Shown here: positions 27,024 through 36,881 of the stretch, in pieces
Layout of the letters: each line of letters begins with the position of its first letter
How positions within the stretch are numbered: the stretch's first letter is position 1
DNA from: Ruegeria sediminis
GTDB lineage: Bacteria > Pseudomonadota > Alphaproteobacteria > Rhodobacterales > Rhodobacteraceae
NCBI RefSeq assembly: GCF_005938215.1
Contig: NZ_VCPD01000005.1
Span: forward strand, 234,970 to 298,969
Reading direction: 5' to 3'
Length of the DNA: 64,000 nt
Position numbers and translations under genes: made by a program
Notes under the pieces: generated by a model
The model's database searches: none
What the model saw: only the letters and a program-made list of their open reading frames with translations
Told to the model about the DNA's origin: nothing

Positions 27024-28136
27024 ATGCATCAGACCGTACATGTCGCCCTGGGCGAACGCTCTTACGACGTCGAGATCGGGCCGGATCTGCTGGCCGAGGC
27101 CGGAGCGCGCATCGCGCCCTTGCTGAAACGGCCACGGGTGGCCGTCCTGACCGATGAAACCGTGGCGGGGCTGCACCTGGAGGGCTTGCGCGCCGGGCTG
27201 GCCGCGGCCGGGATCGACATGGTGTCGCTGGCATTGCCAGCCGGCGAGGCCACTAAAAGCTGGCCGCATTTCGAGCGCGCGGTCGAGTGGTTGTTGGCCG
27301 AGAAGGTCGAACGCCGCGACGTGGTGGTCGCCCTTGGCGGCGGCGTGATCGGCGATCTGGCCGGGTTCGCGGCGGCGGTACTGCGGCGCGGGGTGCGTTT
27401 CGTGCAGATCCCGACCTCGCTGCTGGCGCAGGTCGACAGTTCGGTCGGCGGCAAGACCGGGATCAACGCGCCGCAGGGCAAGAATCTGATCGGCGCGTTT
27501 CATCAGCCTTCGCTGGTGCTGGCGGATACTTCGGTGCTTGGCACGCTGACGGCGCGGGATTTTCTGGCCGGATACGGCGAAGTGGTCAAATACGGGCTGC
27601 TGGGAGATGCCGGTTTCTTTGACTGGCTGGAAGTGAACGGCCCGGCGCTGGCGCGCGGCGACATGTCGGCGCGGGTGCAGGCAGTGACGCGCTCGGTGCA
27701 GATGAAGGCTGATATCGTGGCCCGGGACGAGACCGAGCAGGGGGACCGGGCGCTTTTGAACCTTGGCCACACGTTCTGTCACGCGCTCGAGGCGGCGACG
27801 GGCTATTCCGACCGCCTGCTGCATGGCGAAGGCGTGGCGATCGGCTGCGCGTTGGCTTTCGAGCTTTCGGCCCGTCTGGGTCTGTGTTCGCAGGAAGATC
27901 CCAGCCGGGTCCGCGCGCATCTCAAGGCGATGGGGATGAAGACCGATCTGGCCGACATCCCGGGCGAGTTGCCGGGCGCCGAGGCGTTGGTCGAGTTGAT
28001 GGCGCAGGACAAGAAGGTGGTCGACGGCCAGCTTCGTTTTATCCTGGCGCGCGGAATCGGGCAGGCCTTCGTGACCTCGGACGTCCCGCGAGAGGCGGTT
28101 CTTTCGGTGCTTGAGGATGCGCTGGCAACCTGTTGA
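27024..28136 (+). CDS. aroB: 3-dehydroquinate synthase
   Basis: The enzyme forms 3-dehydroquinate from DAHP, the second step of the shikimate pathway. It needs NAD and a divalent metal. The 370 residues match the family. Motifs: LALPAGEATKSW, the NAD-binding GGGVIGDLAGFAAA, QIPTSLLAQVDSSVGGKTGIN (start and end only noted) and the metal-binding NLGHTFCHALE and LLHGEGVAIGCAL. It directly abuts aroK with no gap, and the pair is co-transcribed. It converges with the site-2 protease gene, 11 bases from its stop. Confidence 0.96.
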   Translation: MHQTVHVALGERSYDVEIGPDLLAEAGARIAPLLKRPRVAVLTDETVAGLHLEGLRAGLAAAGIDMVSLALPAGEATKSWPHFERAVEWLLAEKVERRDVVVALGGGVIGDLAGFAAAVLRRGVRFVQIPTSLLAQVDSSVGGKTGINAPQGKNLIGAFHQPSLVLADTSVLGTLTARDFLAGYGEVVKYGLLGDAGFFDWLEVNGPALARGDMSARVQAVTRSVQMKADIVARDETEQGDRALLNLGHTFCHALEAATGYSDRLLHGEGVAIGCALAFELSARLGLCSQEDPSRVRAHLKAMGMKTDLADIPGELPGAEALVELMAQDKKVVDGQLRFILARGIGQAFVTSDVPREAVLSVLEDALATC

Positions 28137-28147
28137 AAATTGGTGGT

Positions 28148-29218
28148 TCAGCGGCCGCGGATCACCATCAGCTCACCGATGTTCTCGCGGGTGATGTAGC
28201 CTGCCATCCGCCCGCTTTCGGTGCAAACGGCGATGGCGGGCGCGCCCTTGTGCAGCGCGTCGAGCACGGTTTCCAGACCAGAGGTCAGCGATACGCGCGG
28301 AATATCGGTGTCCATGACGGTGAGCGCCGATTCCGACCGCGGGTGTTCCCCGGCGAGGGCGGCGAAGAGCCGGCCGCGAGTGACGAAACCCAAAAGCTGG
28401 CCGGCTTCGTCCAGAACCGGGAACTCGTGCTGGGTGGTGTGGATGACGGCCTGGGCCGCGGTGTTCAGGGTGTCGGCGGGCGACAGCGACTCGAAGGTGG
28501 TGATCATCGCGTCGCGCGCCAGAACCCGGCGCGCGACGGCGCGCATGGCGACATCCTGGCTTTCGGCGTTGGCGGCTATGAACACGAACACTGCAATCAG
28601 GATCAGCAGCGGGTTGCCCGAGCTTAGCCCGAGGAAGCCGAACACCACGGCGACCATCTGGCCGGCCGAGGCCGCGACACGGGTCGCCTTGACCCGGTCC
28701 ATGCGCAGGCACAGAAGCGCCCGGAACACCCGGCCTCCGTCCATCGGAAAGGCGGGGATCATGTTGAACACCGCCAGGAACAGGTTGACGTAGGCCAGCC
28801 GGGTGAGGAGGTCGATCCGGGCCGAGTCGATCTGCGCCAGCGAATCCAGGTTGGTGCCGGCGCCAAACGTCACCAGGATCACCCAGATGACCACGTTGAC
28901 CGCCGGTCCGGCGAGGGCGACCAGCACCTCCTGGATCGGGTTTTCCGGCATCCGTTCCAGCCGGGCCAGTCCGCCGATGGGAAGCAGCGTGATGTCGGGT
29001 GTGCGAATGCCGTAGCGGCGGGCCATCAGGGCGTGGCCGAATTCATGCGCGACCACGCAGGCGAAGATCGCCAGAACAAAAACGATGTTCTCGACCGCGG
29101 CGGGCCAGCCGCCTTCGGAAAACGCTGCGAACCCGACCCAGGCCAGCAGCAGGAAAAAGGTGACATGGACCCTCAGTTCCGACCCGAACAGGCGGCCGAG
29201 CGAGAAGGACCATGTCAT
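28148..29218 (-). CDS. Site-2 protease family (M50) intramembrane metalloprotease with CBS domains
   Basis: This is a 356-residue membrane protease. Zinc ligands are in VVAHEFGHALMARRYG, and the third is in FNMIPAFPMDGGR. Six hydrophobic segments are visible in the first about 230 residues, then two CBS domains (about residues 235-350) that may sense nucleotides. Proteins of this type are related to SpoIVFB and cut substrates within the membrane. It follows ssb by 18 bases and probably shares its transcript. Its substrate is unknown. Confidence 0.9.
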   Translation of the reverse strand: MTWSFSLGRLFGSELRVHVTFFLLLAWVGFAAFSEGGWPAAVENIVFVLAIFACVVAHEFGHALMARRYGIRTPDITLLPIGGLARLERMPENPIQEVLVALAGPAVNVVIWVILVTFGAGTNLDSLAQIDSARIDLLTRLAYVNLFLAVFNMIPAFPMDGGRVFRALLCLRMDRVKATRVAASAGQMVAVVFGFLGLSSGNPLLILIAVFVFIAANAESQDVAMRAVARRVLARDAMITTFESLSPADTLNTAAQAVIHTTQHEFPVLDEAGQLLGFVTRGRLFAALAGEHPRSESALTVMDTDIPRVSLTSGLETVLDALHKGAPAIAVCTESGRMAGYITRENIGELMVIRGR

Positions 29219-29236
29219 GTCATGCCTCCATGGGGA

Positions 29237-29725
29237 TCAGAACGGGATCTCGTCGTCGTCGATCCCGCTGGACGCCGTCGCAGGCGCACTGCGGTAAGGG
29301 TCGTCGCGCGGGCCGCTGTCATAGCCGCCGCCGGACTGCCCGCCGCCGTATCCGCCGCCGCTGCCGCCCTCGCCGCGACTGTCGAGCAGGGTCAACTCGC
29401 CGCGATAGGGGCGCAGGACGACTTCGGTGGTGTAACGGTCCTGGCCCGACTGGTCCTGCCATTTGCGGGTTTCCAGCTGTCCTTCGATATAGACCTTGGA
29501 GCCCTTGCGCAGATACTGCTCGGCGATCCGCGCCAGCGGTTCCGAGAAGATCGCGACCGAATGCCATTCGGTCCGTTCCTTGCGCTCGCCGGTGTTGCGG
29601 TCTTTCCAGGTCTCGGAAGTGGCGATGCGCAGGTTGCAGACCTTGCCGCCGTTCTGGAACGATCGCACCTCGGGATCGCGGCCCAGGTTTCCGACCAGAA
29701 TGACTTTGTTGACTGAGCCAGCCAT
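29237..29725 (-). CDS. ssb: Single-stranded DNA-binding protein
   Basis: SSB coats single-stranded DNA in replication, repair and recombination. It has 162 residues. The OB fold begins [22 protein letters not shown] Gly-rich, disordered linker follows ([17 protein letters not shown]), and the conserved acidic tip is DDDEIPF, the site that recruits partner proteins. The ATG at 29725 has GGGGAA upstream; an in-frame longer frame reaches further but adds non-conserved residues. It is divergent from the lytic transglycosylase. Confidence 0.96.
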   Translation of the reverse strand: MAGSVNKVILVGNLGRDPEVRSFQNGGKVCNLRIATSETWKDRNTGERKERTEWHSVAIFSEPLARIAEQYLRKGSKVYIEGQLETRKWQDQSGQDRYTTEVVLRPYRGELTLLDSRGEGGSGGGYGGGQSGGGYDSGPRDDPYRSAPATASSGIDDDEIPF

Positions 29726-29928
29726 GTGTTTCCCCGTTCTTTTGTCTCGATGCATCCCGAATCTGAGCGATCCGTCCACGTGACCCTATACGGCCTGCGC
29801 CATGGTTAAAACACCGTTCCTGCGGGACCGATAAGCCACGCTTGGCCGGCCCGGAGACCGGCGCACTTTCATTTCGATCGGAAAACAATATAATCGCTGC
29901 TGGGGGTTTAGAAAGCAGGTCTGTTCGC

Positions 29929-30507
29929 ATGCGAGTGCTCGTCGGTGGTTTTGCGTTGGTTTCCCTTGTCTTGGTGTCCGTACCAGTGCAGGCGGACATG
30001 CTGTCATCCAAGGCCCGCAGGGACCTTTTCCGCAATCAGGCCAAGGTGTTGGATACCCGCGCCGCCACCCAGTACAAGGATTCCGAGCGGCTGAAACCCA
30101 AGTCCGCAGAACGCGGGTTCGAGAAGCGTTATTCCGGCAAGTATCGCGGTCAGTACCTTGAATTGGCCCGAAACGCGGCGCGCATGTACAACGTGCCCGA
30201 AGAACTGTTCCTGCGCCTTGTGCAGCAGGAATCCGGCTGGAATCCACATGCCGAGTCGCACAAGGGGGCTTTGGGTCTGGCGCAGCTCATGCCGCAGACC
30301 GCCCGTCTGCTGGGCGTAAACCCGCACGATCCGAAAGAGAACCTGGAAGGCGGCGCGCGCTACCTGTCCTGGCAGTACCGCAAGTTCAAGTCGTGGCGCC
30401 TGGCGCTGGCGGCCTACAATGCGGGTCCCGAAGCCGTGGTAAAGCATGGCGGCGTGCCGCCCTACAAGGAAACGCAGAACTACGTCCGGGTCATCTGGGG
30501 CAGCTGA
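29929..30507 (+). CDS. Lytic transglycosylase (SLT domain)
   Basis: This is a peptidoglycan-cleaving enzyme of 192 residues. A signal peptide ([22 protein letters not shown]) directs it to the periplasm. The SLT/goose-lysozyme-like domain shows the catalytic Glu in QQESGWNP, then [15 protein letters not shown] and the AYNAGPEAV motif. It lacks the long superhelical domains of Slt70, so it belongs to the short MltC/EmtA-like group or similar. The ATG at 29929 is chosen because the signal peptide begins there; a longer in-frame start would put 29 non-signal residues ahead of it. Confidence 0.9.
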   Translation: MRVLVGGFALVSLVLVSVPVQADMLSSKARRDLFRNQAKVLDTRAATQYKDSERLKPKSAERGFEKRYSGKYRGQYLELARNAARMYNVPEELFLRLVQQESGWNPHAESHKGALGLAQLMPQTARLLGVNPHDPKENLEGGARYLSWQYRKFKSWRLALAAYNAGPEAVVKHGGVPPYKETQNYVRVIWGS

Positions 30508-30562
30508 ACGGGCCGTTCATCAAGATGGTCCCGCGTATTCCAACATCTTCAAATGCCGCCTG

Positions 30563-30592
30563 AAAAAAGGGCCGGTGCAGGACCGGCCCTTT
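30563..30592. terminator. Bidirectional terminator between transglycosylase and peptide ABC operon
   Basis: A perfect 11-base-pair stem (30566-30576 with 30582-30592) and a five-base loop are flanked by an A-run (30563-30568) and a short T-run. The A-run gives the minus-strand operon a strong U-tail, and the plus-strand gene a weaker one. Confidence 0.85.
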
Positions 30593-30611
30593 GTCGCAAC
30601 ATGTGCAGCTG

Positions 30612-32699
30612 TCACTCGGCCGCGATCTTGATGACGGGCTCCATCGCGGCGAGGATCTCGTCGGCCAGGTGGCACTTGACCTGATGCCCCTCGGCCACCG
30701 TCTTGAACGGCGGCACTTCGGTATCGCACAGATTGCCCGGCACCTGCGATTTCCAGCGGCAGCGGGTCTGGAACGGACAGCCCGGCGGCGGGTTCATGGC
30801 CGATGGGATGTCGCCTTCGAGCACGATATGCTTTTTCTCGACCGAAGTGTCCGCGATCGGCACGGCCGAAAGCAGGGCTTCGGTATAAGGGTGGTAGGGG
30901 GGCGAGAACACCTGATCGGTGGTCCCGAGCTCGACCACATGGCCCAGATACATCACCATCACCCGGTCGCTCAGGTAGCGCACGATGGACAGGTCGTGGC
31001 TGATGAACAATAGTGTCGTCTTCTTCTTGCGCTGGATCTCCATCAGCAGGTCGGTGACCGCGGCCTGCACCGACACGTCGAGCGCCGAGACGGGTTCGTC
31101 CGCAACGACGATCCGGGCGTCCCCGGCAAAGGCGCGGGCGATGCCGACGCGCTGTTTCTGCCCGCCGGAAAGCTGGCGCGGCATCCGCTCGGCAAAGGCG
31201 CGCGGCAGTTTCACCAGATCGAGCAGTTCCAGCATCCGCTGTTTGCGCTCGGCCTCGGATTTTCCGACGCCGAAGATCTCGAGCGCGCGGATGATCTGGC
31301 GGCCCACGGTCATCGACGGGTTCAGCGTGTCGAAGGGGTTCTGGAACACCATCTGCACTTCGCCCACGGTCTTGGCGTCGCGCTCTTCGATCGGCACCTG
31401 TTCGATGTTGCGGTTGTCCAGCAGGATCTGCCCGTCGGTCGCCGTCTCCAGCCCCATCAGCACCTTGGCGAAAGTGGACTTGCCGCAGCCGGATTCGCCC
31501 ACGATGGCGAGGGTTTCGGATTCATGCGCCTCGAAACTCAGGGTTTCGTTTGCCTTCACCACCTTCTTCTGACCGCCGCCGAACAGCGCGTTGGCCGCGA
31601 CCTCGTAGTATTTCTTGAGGTTCTCCATCTTGAGGACGACCTTGCCGATTTCGCCCTTCTCCTTCTGCGCGGCCAGCGTCAGCGGCGCGTTCCAGTCGAT
31701 CTCGCGGAACCTCAGACACCGGGTCTGGTGCCGGTCGTTGCCCGGAACGGATTCCATCAGGATGTCCTGGGCGTCGCAGCGTCCCGCCTCGAAATAGTCG
31801 CAGCGCGGCCCGAAGTTGCAGCCGGGCGGGCGTTCGTGGGGCAGGGGGAAGTTGCCGGGAATCGCCACCAGCGGGCGCGAGTTCTTGTCGGCGCCGGGCA
31901 GCGGGATCGAGCGGAACAGCGCCTGAGTGTAGGGGTGCTGCATCTCGTCGAACACGTCCTTGATCGAGCCGCGTTCAACCGCCTCGCCGGAATACATCAC
32001 GCAGAGCCGGTCGCAGGTTTCCAGAACCAGCCCGAGATTGTGCGAGATGAACAGCATCGAGGTGCCGTATTTCTTGCCCAGATCCTTGACCAGTTCCACG
32101 ACGGCGGCTTCGACTGTCACGTCGAGCGCGGTGGTGGGTTCGTCAAGGATCAGCAGGGCGGGCTTCGACATCAGCGCCATGGCGATGACGATCCGCTGCT
32201 GCTGCCCGCCGGAAAGCTGGTGCGGGAACGAATTCAGCATCCGCTCGGGGTCGGGCAGGCGCACGTCGGTCACCACTTCCAGCGCCCGTTTGTAGGCTTC
32301 CTCCTTGCTGACGCCCTCGTGGATCATCGGCACTTCCATCAGCTGCTTGCCGATTTTCATCGCCGGGTTCAGCGAGGCCATCGGTTCCTGATAGATCATC
32401 GCGATCTCGTTGCCGCGGATGTCGCGCAATTCCTCGGCGCTCAGCGTGCTCAGGTCGCGGCCCTTGAACTTGATGGTGCCGCCGACGATGCGGCCGTTCT
32501 TGCCAAGGTCCTGCATGACGCCAAGCGCCACGGTGGACTTGCCGCAGCCGGATTCGCCCACGAGGCCCACCGCCTCGCCCGGCTGTACGCTGACCGAGAA
32601 GTCCATCACCGCCGGGATCTCCCGCAGCCGGGTGAAGAAGGAAATCGACAGCTTGTCGATCTCCAGGATCGGGCCGTCATAGTCCGCGAGTTTGCTCAT
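30612..32699 (-). CDS. Peptide/nickel-type ABC transporter, fused double ATP-binding subunit (DppD-DppF)
   Basis: This is a 695-residue protein with two complete ATPase modules joined head to tail, the counterpart of separate OppD/OppF or DppD/DppF subunits. Each has Walker A (GESGCGKSTVAL and GESGCGKSTFAK), a signature (LSGGQQQR and LSGGQKQR), Walker B (LLILDEPTTALD and IVVADEPVSALD), and each ends with a Cys-containing oligopeptide-transporter C-terminal motif (CNFGPRCDYFEAGRC and CPFQTRCRWKS). The ATG at 32699 opens MSKLADYDGPILEID. It is the last gene of the importer operon, downstream of both permeases. Confidence 0.93.
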   Translation of the reverse strand: MSKLADYDGPILEIDKLSISFFTRLREIPAVMDFSVSVQPGEAVGLVGESGCGKSTVALGVMQDLGKNGRIVGGTIKFKGRDLSTLSAEELRDIRGNEIAMIYQEPMASLNPAMKIGKQLMEVPMIHEGVSKEEAYKRALEVVTDVRLPDPERMLNSFPHQLSGGQQQRIVIAMALMSKPALLILDEPTTALDVTVEAAVVELVKDLGKKYGTSMLFISHNLGLVLETCDRLCVMYSGEAVERGSIKDVFDEMQHPYTQALFRSIPLPGADKNSRPLVAIPGNFPLPHERPPGCNFGPRCDYFEAGRCDAQDILMESVPGNDRHQTRCLRFREIDWNAPLTLAAQKEKGEIGKVVLKMENLKKYYEVAANALFGGGQKKVVKANETLSFEAHESETLAIVGESGCGKSTFAKVLMGLETATDGQILLDNRNIEQVPIEERDAKTVGEVQMVFQNPFDTLNPSMTVGRQIIRALEIFGVGKSEAERKQRMLELLDLVKLPRAFAERMPRQLSGGQKQRVGIARAFAGDARIVVADEPVSALDVSVQAAVTDLLMEIQRKKKTTLLFISHDLSIVRYLSDRVMVMYLGHVVELGTTDQVFSPPYHPYTEALLSAVPIADTSVEKKHIVLEGDIPSAMNPPPGCPFQTRCRWKSQVPGNLCDTEVPPFKTVAEGHQVKCHLADEILAAMEPVIKIAAE

Positions 32700-32764
32700 T
32701 TTCTTGCTCCCAGACGAGGTCGGGCGCGTACCCGTCTTCATCTTTTCGAAAATACTCCGGGGGT

Positions 32765-32783
32765 CCGGGGGCAGAGCCCCCGG
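32765..32783. other. Stem-loop between permease and ATPase genes
   Basis: An eight-base-pair perfect GC stem (32765-32772 with 32776-32783) with a three-base loop follows a TTTTCGAAAATACTCCGGGG sequence. This GGGGGC/GCCCCC hairpin has the look of intergenic repeats found widely in Rhodobacterales, but that is from memory and unchecked here. Confidence 0.6.
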
Positions 32784-32794
32784 CCTCGATCACA

Positions 32795-34009
32795 TCAGTC
32801 CTTCAGGCTTTCCTCGCGCAACCCGTCCGCCAGCAGGTTCAGGCCCAGCACCAGCGACAGCAGCGCCAACGCGGGCGGCAGCGCGGGATGCAGGTAGATC
32901 GACAGAAGCTTGCGCCCCTCGTTGATCGTCGAACCCCAGTCCGGGCTTTCCGGCGGCAGGCCGAGTCCGAAGAAACCCAAGGTTCCCAGCAGGATGGTCG
33001 TGTAGCCGATGCGCAGGCAGAAATCGACGATCAGCGGCCCGCGCGCGTTGGGCAGGATCTCCCACAGCATGATGTACCAGGGGCCTTCGCCCCGGGTCTG
33101 GGCTGCGGCCACGTAGTCGCGGGTCTTGATGTCCATGGCAAGGCCCCGAACGATACGGAACACGGTGGGCGAGTTCACGAAGACCACCGAGACGAACACC
33201 ACCAGGATGCCGCCCGGCACGTCGAACGGATCCAGCACGCCGGGCAGGCCCGGGATCGAATAGGTCTTGGTGCTGATGATGTAGCCGCCCGTCGAGATCA
33301 TCGCCAGGTATAGCCAGATGGCGGTGCCCAGCACTCCGATCAGCAGGGGGGTGCGGAAATTCGGGCGCGTGAAGTAGCGCGAGTTCAGCAGCACCCCGAG
33401 GAAGACGATCGGGAAGACGAACAGCACTGCCGCCATGTAGCTTGGCACGCCGGTTTCGATGATCTCGGGCGTCACCAGCAGGTAGAACAGCAGGATCACC
33501 GGGAAGGCCAGGATCAGGTTGGCGAGGAAGGACAGGAAAGTGTCCAGCCGGCCGCCGTAATACCCGGCGGGCAGCCCGAGGGTGATGCCGACCATGAAGG
33601 CGAACAGCGTCGCCAGAGGCGCGATCTGCACCACGATCCAGGCGCCCTTGATCATGCGGCTGAACACGTCGCGCGCCAGGTTGTCGCCGCCCAGCAGGTA
33701 CCAGGGGTACTCGCCCGCCTCGGCGCCGGGGACCGGAGTTCCGGGAACCTTGTTCTTCATGCCCGAAACCTGCGTCAGCGGGTCATGGGTCACGATCAGG
33801 TCCATGGCTCCGAAGATGCCGGTGAAGACCCAGAACATCACCAGGCCAAAGCCGATCATTCCGATGGGGCTGTCGAACAGCTTGCCGTAAAGGCCGAGGC
33901 GCCGCTTGAAGGCCAGGGACAGGGCGAAGAGCAGCAGCAGCGCGATCCAGACCGACGAGAACTGGTAGAGGATGCGCAGGGTGATCTGAAATCCGTTGAG
34001 AGGTTCCAT
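32795..34009 (-). CDS. Peptide/nickel-type ABC transporter permease (DppC-like)
   Basis: This is a 404-residue inner-membrane permease. About six transmembrane segments are visible. The cytoplasmic coupling helix EAA motif is IVRGLAMDIKTRDYVAAAQTRGEG, and the downstream GTLGFFGLGLPPESPDWG motif is a hallmark of DppC/OppC proteins. It is longer than usual because of extra N-terminal membrane segments and a periplasmic loop around residues 70-120. The ATG at 34009 follows 17 bases after the DppB-like gene's stop. It pairs with that permease. Confidence 0.92.
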   Translation of the reverse strand: MEPLNGFQITLRILYQFSSVWIALLLLFALSLAFKRRLGLYGKLFDSPIGMIGFGLVMFWVFTGIFGAMDLIVTHDPLTQVSGMKNKVPGTPVPGAEAGEYPWYLLGGDNLARDVFSRMIKGAWIVVQIAPLATLFAFMVGITLGLPAGYYGGRLDTFLSFLANLILAFPVILLFYLLVTPEIIETGVPSYMAAVLFVFPIVFLGVLLNSRYFTRPNFRTPLLIGVLGTAIWLYLAMISTGGYIISTKTYSIPGLPGVLDPFDVPGGILVVFVSVVFVNSPTVFRIVRGLAMDIKTRDYVAAAQTRGEGPWYIMLWEILPNARGPLIVDFCLRIGYTTILLGTLGFFGLGLPPESPDWGSTINEGRKLLSIYLHPALPPALALLSLVLGLNLLADGLREESLKD

Positions 34010-34026
34010 GTCTTGATTCTCCTCTC

Positions 34027-35073
34027 TTACGAAATGCGGATGCGCGGGTTGAGGTAGACATAGCCGATATCCGAGATCAGCTGCGTTACCAGAACCACGA
34101 TGACGGACACGACCGAGATCGCCAGCAGCAGCTGGATGTCGTTGTTCTCGGCCGCCTGCACCAGCGCCCAGCCGAAGCCCTTGTAGTTGAACAGGGTCTC
34201 GACGATCACCACGCCGTTGAGCAGCCATGGGAACTGCAGCATGATGACGGTGAACGGCGCGATCAGCGCGTTGCGCAGGGCGTGTTTCATCACGATGTTG
34301 GGAAACGAGACGCCCTTGAGGCGCGCGGTGCGGATGTATTGCGCGGTCATCACCTCGGTCATCGAGGCGCGGGTCATCCGGGCGATGTAGCCCATCCCGT
34401 AAAGCGCGATGGTCAGCACCGGCAGAAAGAAATTCTCGAAGGTCGGGTTGTCCATCGCCTGCGTTGCCGTGCCCTTGAACCATTTCAGGCCCACCGTGGA
34501 CGATGCGAAGATGGCGATGAAGACCACGCCCGAAACGTATTCCGGCGTCGCGGTCGTGATGATCGAGAAGGTCGAGAGCGACCGGTCCATGACCGTCCCC
34601 TCGCGCATTCCCGCCAGCACGCCGACCAGCAGCGCCGAGGGCACCATCAGGACCAGAACCCAGAACATGAGATAGCCGGTGTTGCCGAGGCGTTTGGCCA
34701 CGATCCCGCCGACCTCGTCCTTGAACACCGTCGAATACCCCCACTCGCCCTGCAGGATGCCGCAGAAGTTCGGAGTTTCTTCCTTGGTTTGTCCGGGCCT
34801 GACGCAGGTGCCGACGAATTGTCCGTCATCCAGCGTCTTGGAGAAACCCGGAGCCACACCCAGCCATTGTCCGTATTTGACCAGCATTGGCTGCCGGTAG
34901 CCCCGGTTCTCGAGCCAGGCCGAGACCTGTTCGTCGGACATCCGCTGGTTGCCCTGCGTTTTCGCGAGCTTTTCCAGGTTGGGGTAGAGGTTGGTCAGAA
35001 AGAAGACAACGAACGTAAGACATAATGCCGTCAACAGCATCACGCCGAACCGTCGGAGGATGAATAGTCCCAT
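34027..35073 (-). CDS. Peptide/nickel-type ABC transporter permease (DppB-like)
   Basis: This is a 348-residue permease. The N terminus MGLFILRRFGVMLLTALCLTFVVFFL is typical of DppB/OppB (first helix, ends trimmed). The EAA coupling motif is MTRASMTEVMTAQYIRTARLKG, followed by several more helices. A large periplasmic loop (residues about 30-120) is present, including a GYRQPMLVKYGQWLG motif seen in this subgroup. It lies between the solute-binding protein gene and the DppC-like gene, and a strong stem-loop precedes it. Confidence 0.92.
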   Translation of the reverse strand: MGLFILRRFGVMLLTALCLTFVVFFLTNLYPNLEKLAKTQGNQRMSDEQVSAWLENRGYRQPMLVKYGQWLGVAPGFSKTLDDGQFVGTCVRPGQTKEETPNFCGILQGEWGYSTVFKDEVGGIVAKRLGNTGYLMFWVLVLMVPSALLVGVLAGMREGTVMDRSLSTFSIITTATPEYVSGVVFIAIFASSTVGLKWFKGTATQAMDNPTFENFFLPVLTIALYGMGYIARMTRASMTEVMTAQYIRTARLKGVSFPNIVMKHALRNALIAPFTVIMLQFPWLLNGVVIVETLFNYKGFGWALVQAAENNDIQLLLAISVVSVIVVLVTQLISDIGYVYLNPRIRIS

Positions 35074-35165
35074 GATGGCCCCTGTTGTTCTGGTGTTCCG
35101 CAGATCATTGGACCGTTTTTTGGCCTCTGATGGCCGGCAATGCGCCGGAGTGTCTGCGGCTGGAT

Positions 35166-35190
35166 CGGGGCGCCCTGCGCGGGCGCCCCG
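35166..35190. other. Stem-loop between solute-binding protein and permease genes
   Basis: There is a perfect ten-base-pair stem (35166-35175 with 35181-35190) and a five-base loop, and no T-run on the minus strand. It begins about 20 bases after the binding-protein stop. Such hairpins commonly protect the binding-protein message so it outlasts the permease part. Confidence 0.65.
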
Positions 35191-35210
35191 GATGTCTTTT
35201 CAGCCGGAGG

Positions 35211-36881
35211 TCAGGCCGCCCAGCCCCACTTGTAGTGGTGGTGTTCGAAGGCCACGTGCATGTCAGTGTTCACGAGACCTTCCTTCATGTGGCGGTAAAG
35301 CGCGCGCCAGTACGGCTGGCAGGTCACGCCTTCCTCCTGGATCAGCGCGGCGCCCCTTGCGGCAACCTCGCGGCGCTTGTCCGCGTCGGCGATGGCCAGC
35401 GCCTCGTCGAGGATCGCGTCGAAATCCGGGTTCGACCAGCCGAATTCGTTCCAGGCTTCGCCCGAACGATAGGCCAGCGCCCAGATCTGCACGCCCAGCG
35501 GACGGTGGTTCCAGTTCGTGGAGCTGTAGGGATATTTCACCCAGTCGTTCCAGAAGGTGCTGCCCGGCAGAACCGTACGCTTGACCTTGATGCCCGCGTC
35601 GCGCAGCTGCGCGGCGACGGCGTCGGTGGTGTTGCGGCGCCAGTCGTCGTCGATCGAGATGATCTCGTGCTCGAAATCGGCCAGGCCGGCTTCTTCGATC
35701 AGCTTCAGGGCAGCCGCCGGATCGTGGGTCTGCGGCGGCAGTTCCGGGTATTCCGGATGGATCGGGCCCATGTGGTGGTTTTCGGCGACAGCGCCGCGTC
35801 CGCCATAGCCCAGTTCCAGGCAGACAGCGTTGTCCACGGCCATCTGCAGCGCCTGGCGGACACGCTTGTCGGCATAGGGCTTTACCCCGTCCACTTCGGC
35901 GAGCTGGTTCGGGCGGATGACGATGGTGCTCATGGTCACCACTTCGGACTTCACGTAGCCGAGGCCATCCATCACGTCGATGAACTCGCCCACGGATTCG
36001 TGAAGCATGTCGACCTCGTCCGATTCCAGCGCCGCCAGCCATGCCGACGGGTCGGTGCCGTAGTCAATGTACTCGATGCGGTCCAGCGCCGGACGGCCAA
36101 ACACGGCCTCGCCCCACCATTCGTGATCCTCGTTGCGGACGAGGGTGCATTTCACGCCCACTTCCAGCTCTTCGATCAGGTAGGGGCCGGTGCCGACATT
36201 GTTCAGCAGGTCGGTTTCGCTGAACGAGCTGTGCACGACCGCGGAGGGGTAGTCCGACATGCCCGCGATCAGCGAGATGTCCGACTTTGGCAGGTTCAGC
36301 TTGACGGTGTGGCTGTCCACCACCTCGATCCCGCCCTCGATAGCCTGGCCGGTGTCGGCATCGACCAGCGTCGCGAAACGGCCGGCCATCGAGTTGGTTT
36401 CCGAACTCTTGTCGCACCAGCGCGCGATGTTGCGGGCCACGTCTTCGGCGGTGAAGTCGTCACCGTTGTTCCATTTGACGCCTTGACGCACCTTGAGCGT
36501 GTACTCGGTTGCGTCCTCGTTGATCTCCCAGCCTTCCAGAAGAATGCCGCGGAACGTCCCGTCCGAGTTGTATTCGACCAGGTATTCGAGGGTGCCGCGG
36601 GTCTGGTTGCCCATTTCCGACCAGTCGTAGGTGCGCGGATCCTTCAGGCCGCGGACCTGGGCCTGGACGCGCAGGGTGCCGCCCTCTTGCTTGGCGGCGT
36701 CGCTCTGGGCATTGGCGGGCGTCGGCAGGCCGATCATTCCATAGGCGGCGGCTGCGGTCACGCCAAGGCTTGTGGCGCGGGTCAGGAACTCGCGCCGGCT
36801 CAGTTTGCCGTCCCGATACTCCTGGGCGTGCATCTTGGCTGCCCAGTGTACCGGTGCTCCGGTCATTGTCTCATTGGTCAT
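35211..36881 (-). CDS. Peptide/nickel-type ABC transporter solute-binding protein (Tat-exported)
   Basis: This is a periplasmic extracytoplasmic receptor of 556 residues (SBP_bac_5 family). The N terminus carries a twin-arginine signal: [21 protein letters not shown], here preceded by about 25 extra residues. The conserved family signature is [13 protein letters not shown], followed by an [10 protein letters not shown] segment. It is the first gene of a minus-strand operon: binding protein, two permeases, fused ATPase. The ligand is not predictable: peptides, opines, glycosides and nickel are all used by relatives. Confidence 0.92.
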   Translation of the reverse strand: MTNETMTGAPVHWAAKMHAQEYRDGKLSRREFLTRATSLGVTAAAAYGMIGLPTPANAQSDAAKQEGGTLRVQAQVRGLKDPRTYDWSEMGNQTRGTLEYLVEYNSDGTFRGILLEGWEINEDATEYTLKVRQGVKWNNGDDFTAEDVARNIARWCDKSSETNSMAGRFATLVDADTGQAIEGGIEVVDSHTVKLNLPKSDISLIAGMSDYPSAVVHSSFSETDLLNNVGTGPYLIEELEVGVKCTLVRNEDHEWWGEAVFGRPALDRIEYIDYGTDPSAWLAALESDEVDMLHESVGEFIDVMDGLGYVKSEVVTMSTIVIRPNQLAEVDGVKPYADKRVRQALQMAVDNAVCLELGYGGRGAVAENHHMGPIHPEYPELPPQTHDPAAALKLIEEAGLADFEHEIISIDDDWRRNTTDAVAAQLRDAGIKVKRTVLPGSTFWNDWVKYPYSSTNWNHRPLGVQIWALAYRSGEAWNEFGWSNPDFDAILDEALAIADADKRREVAARGAALIQEEGVTCQPYWRALYRHMKEGLVNTDMHVAFEHHHYKWGWAA

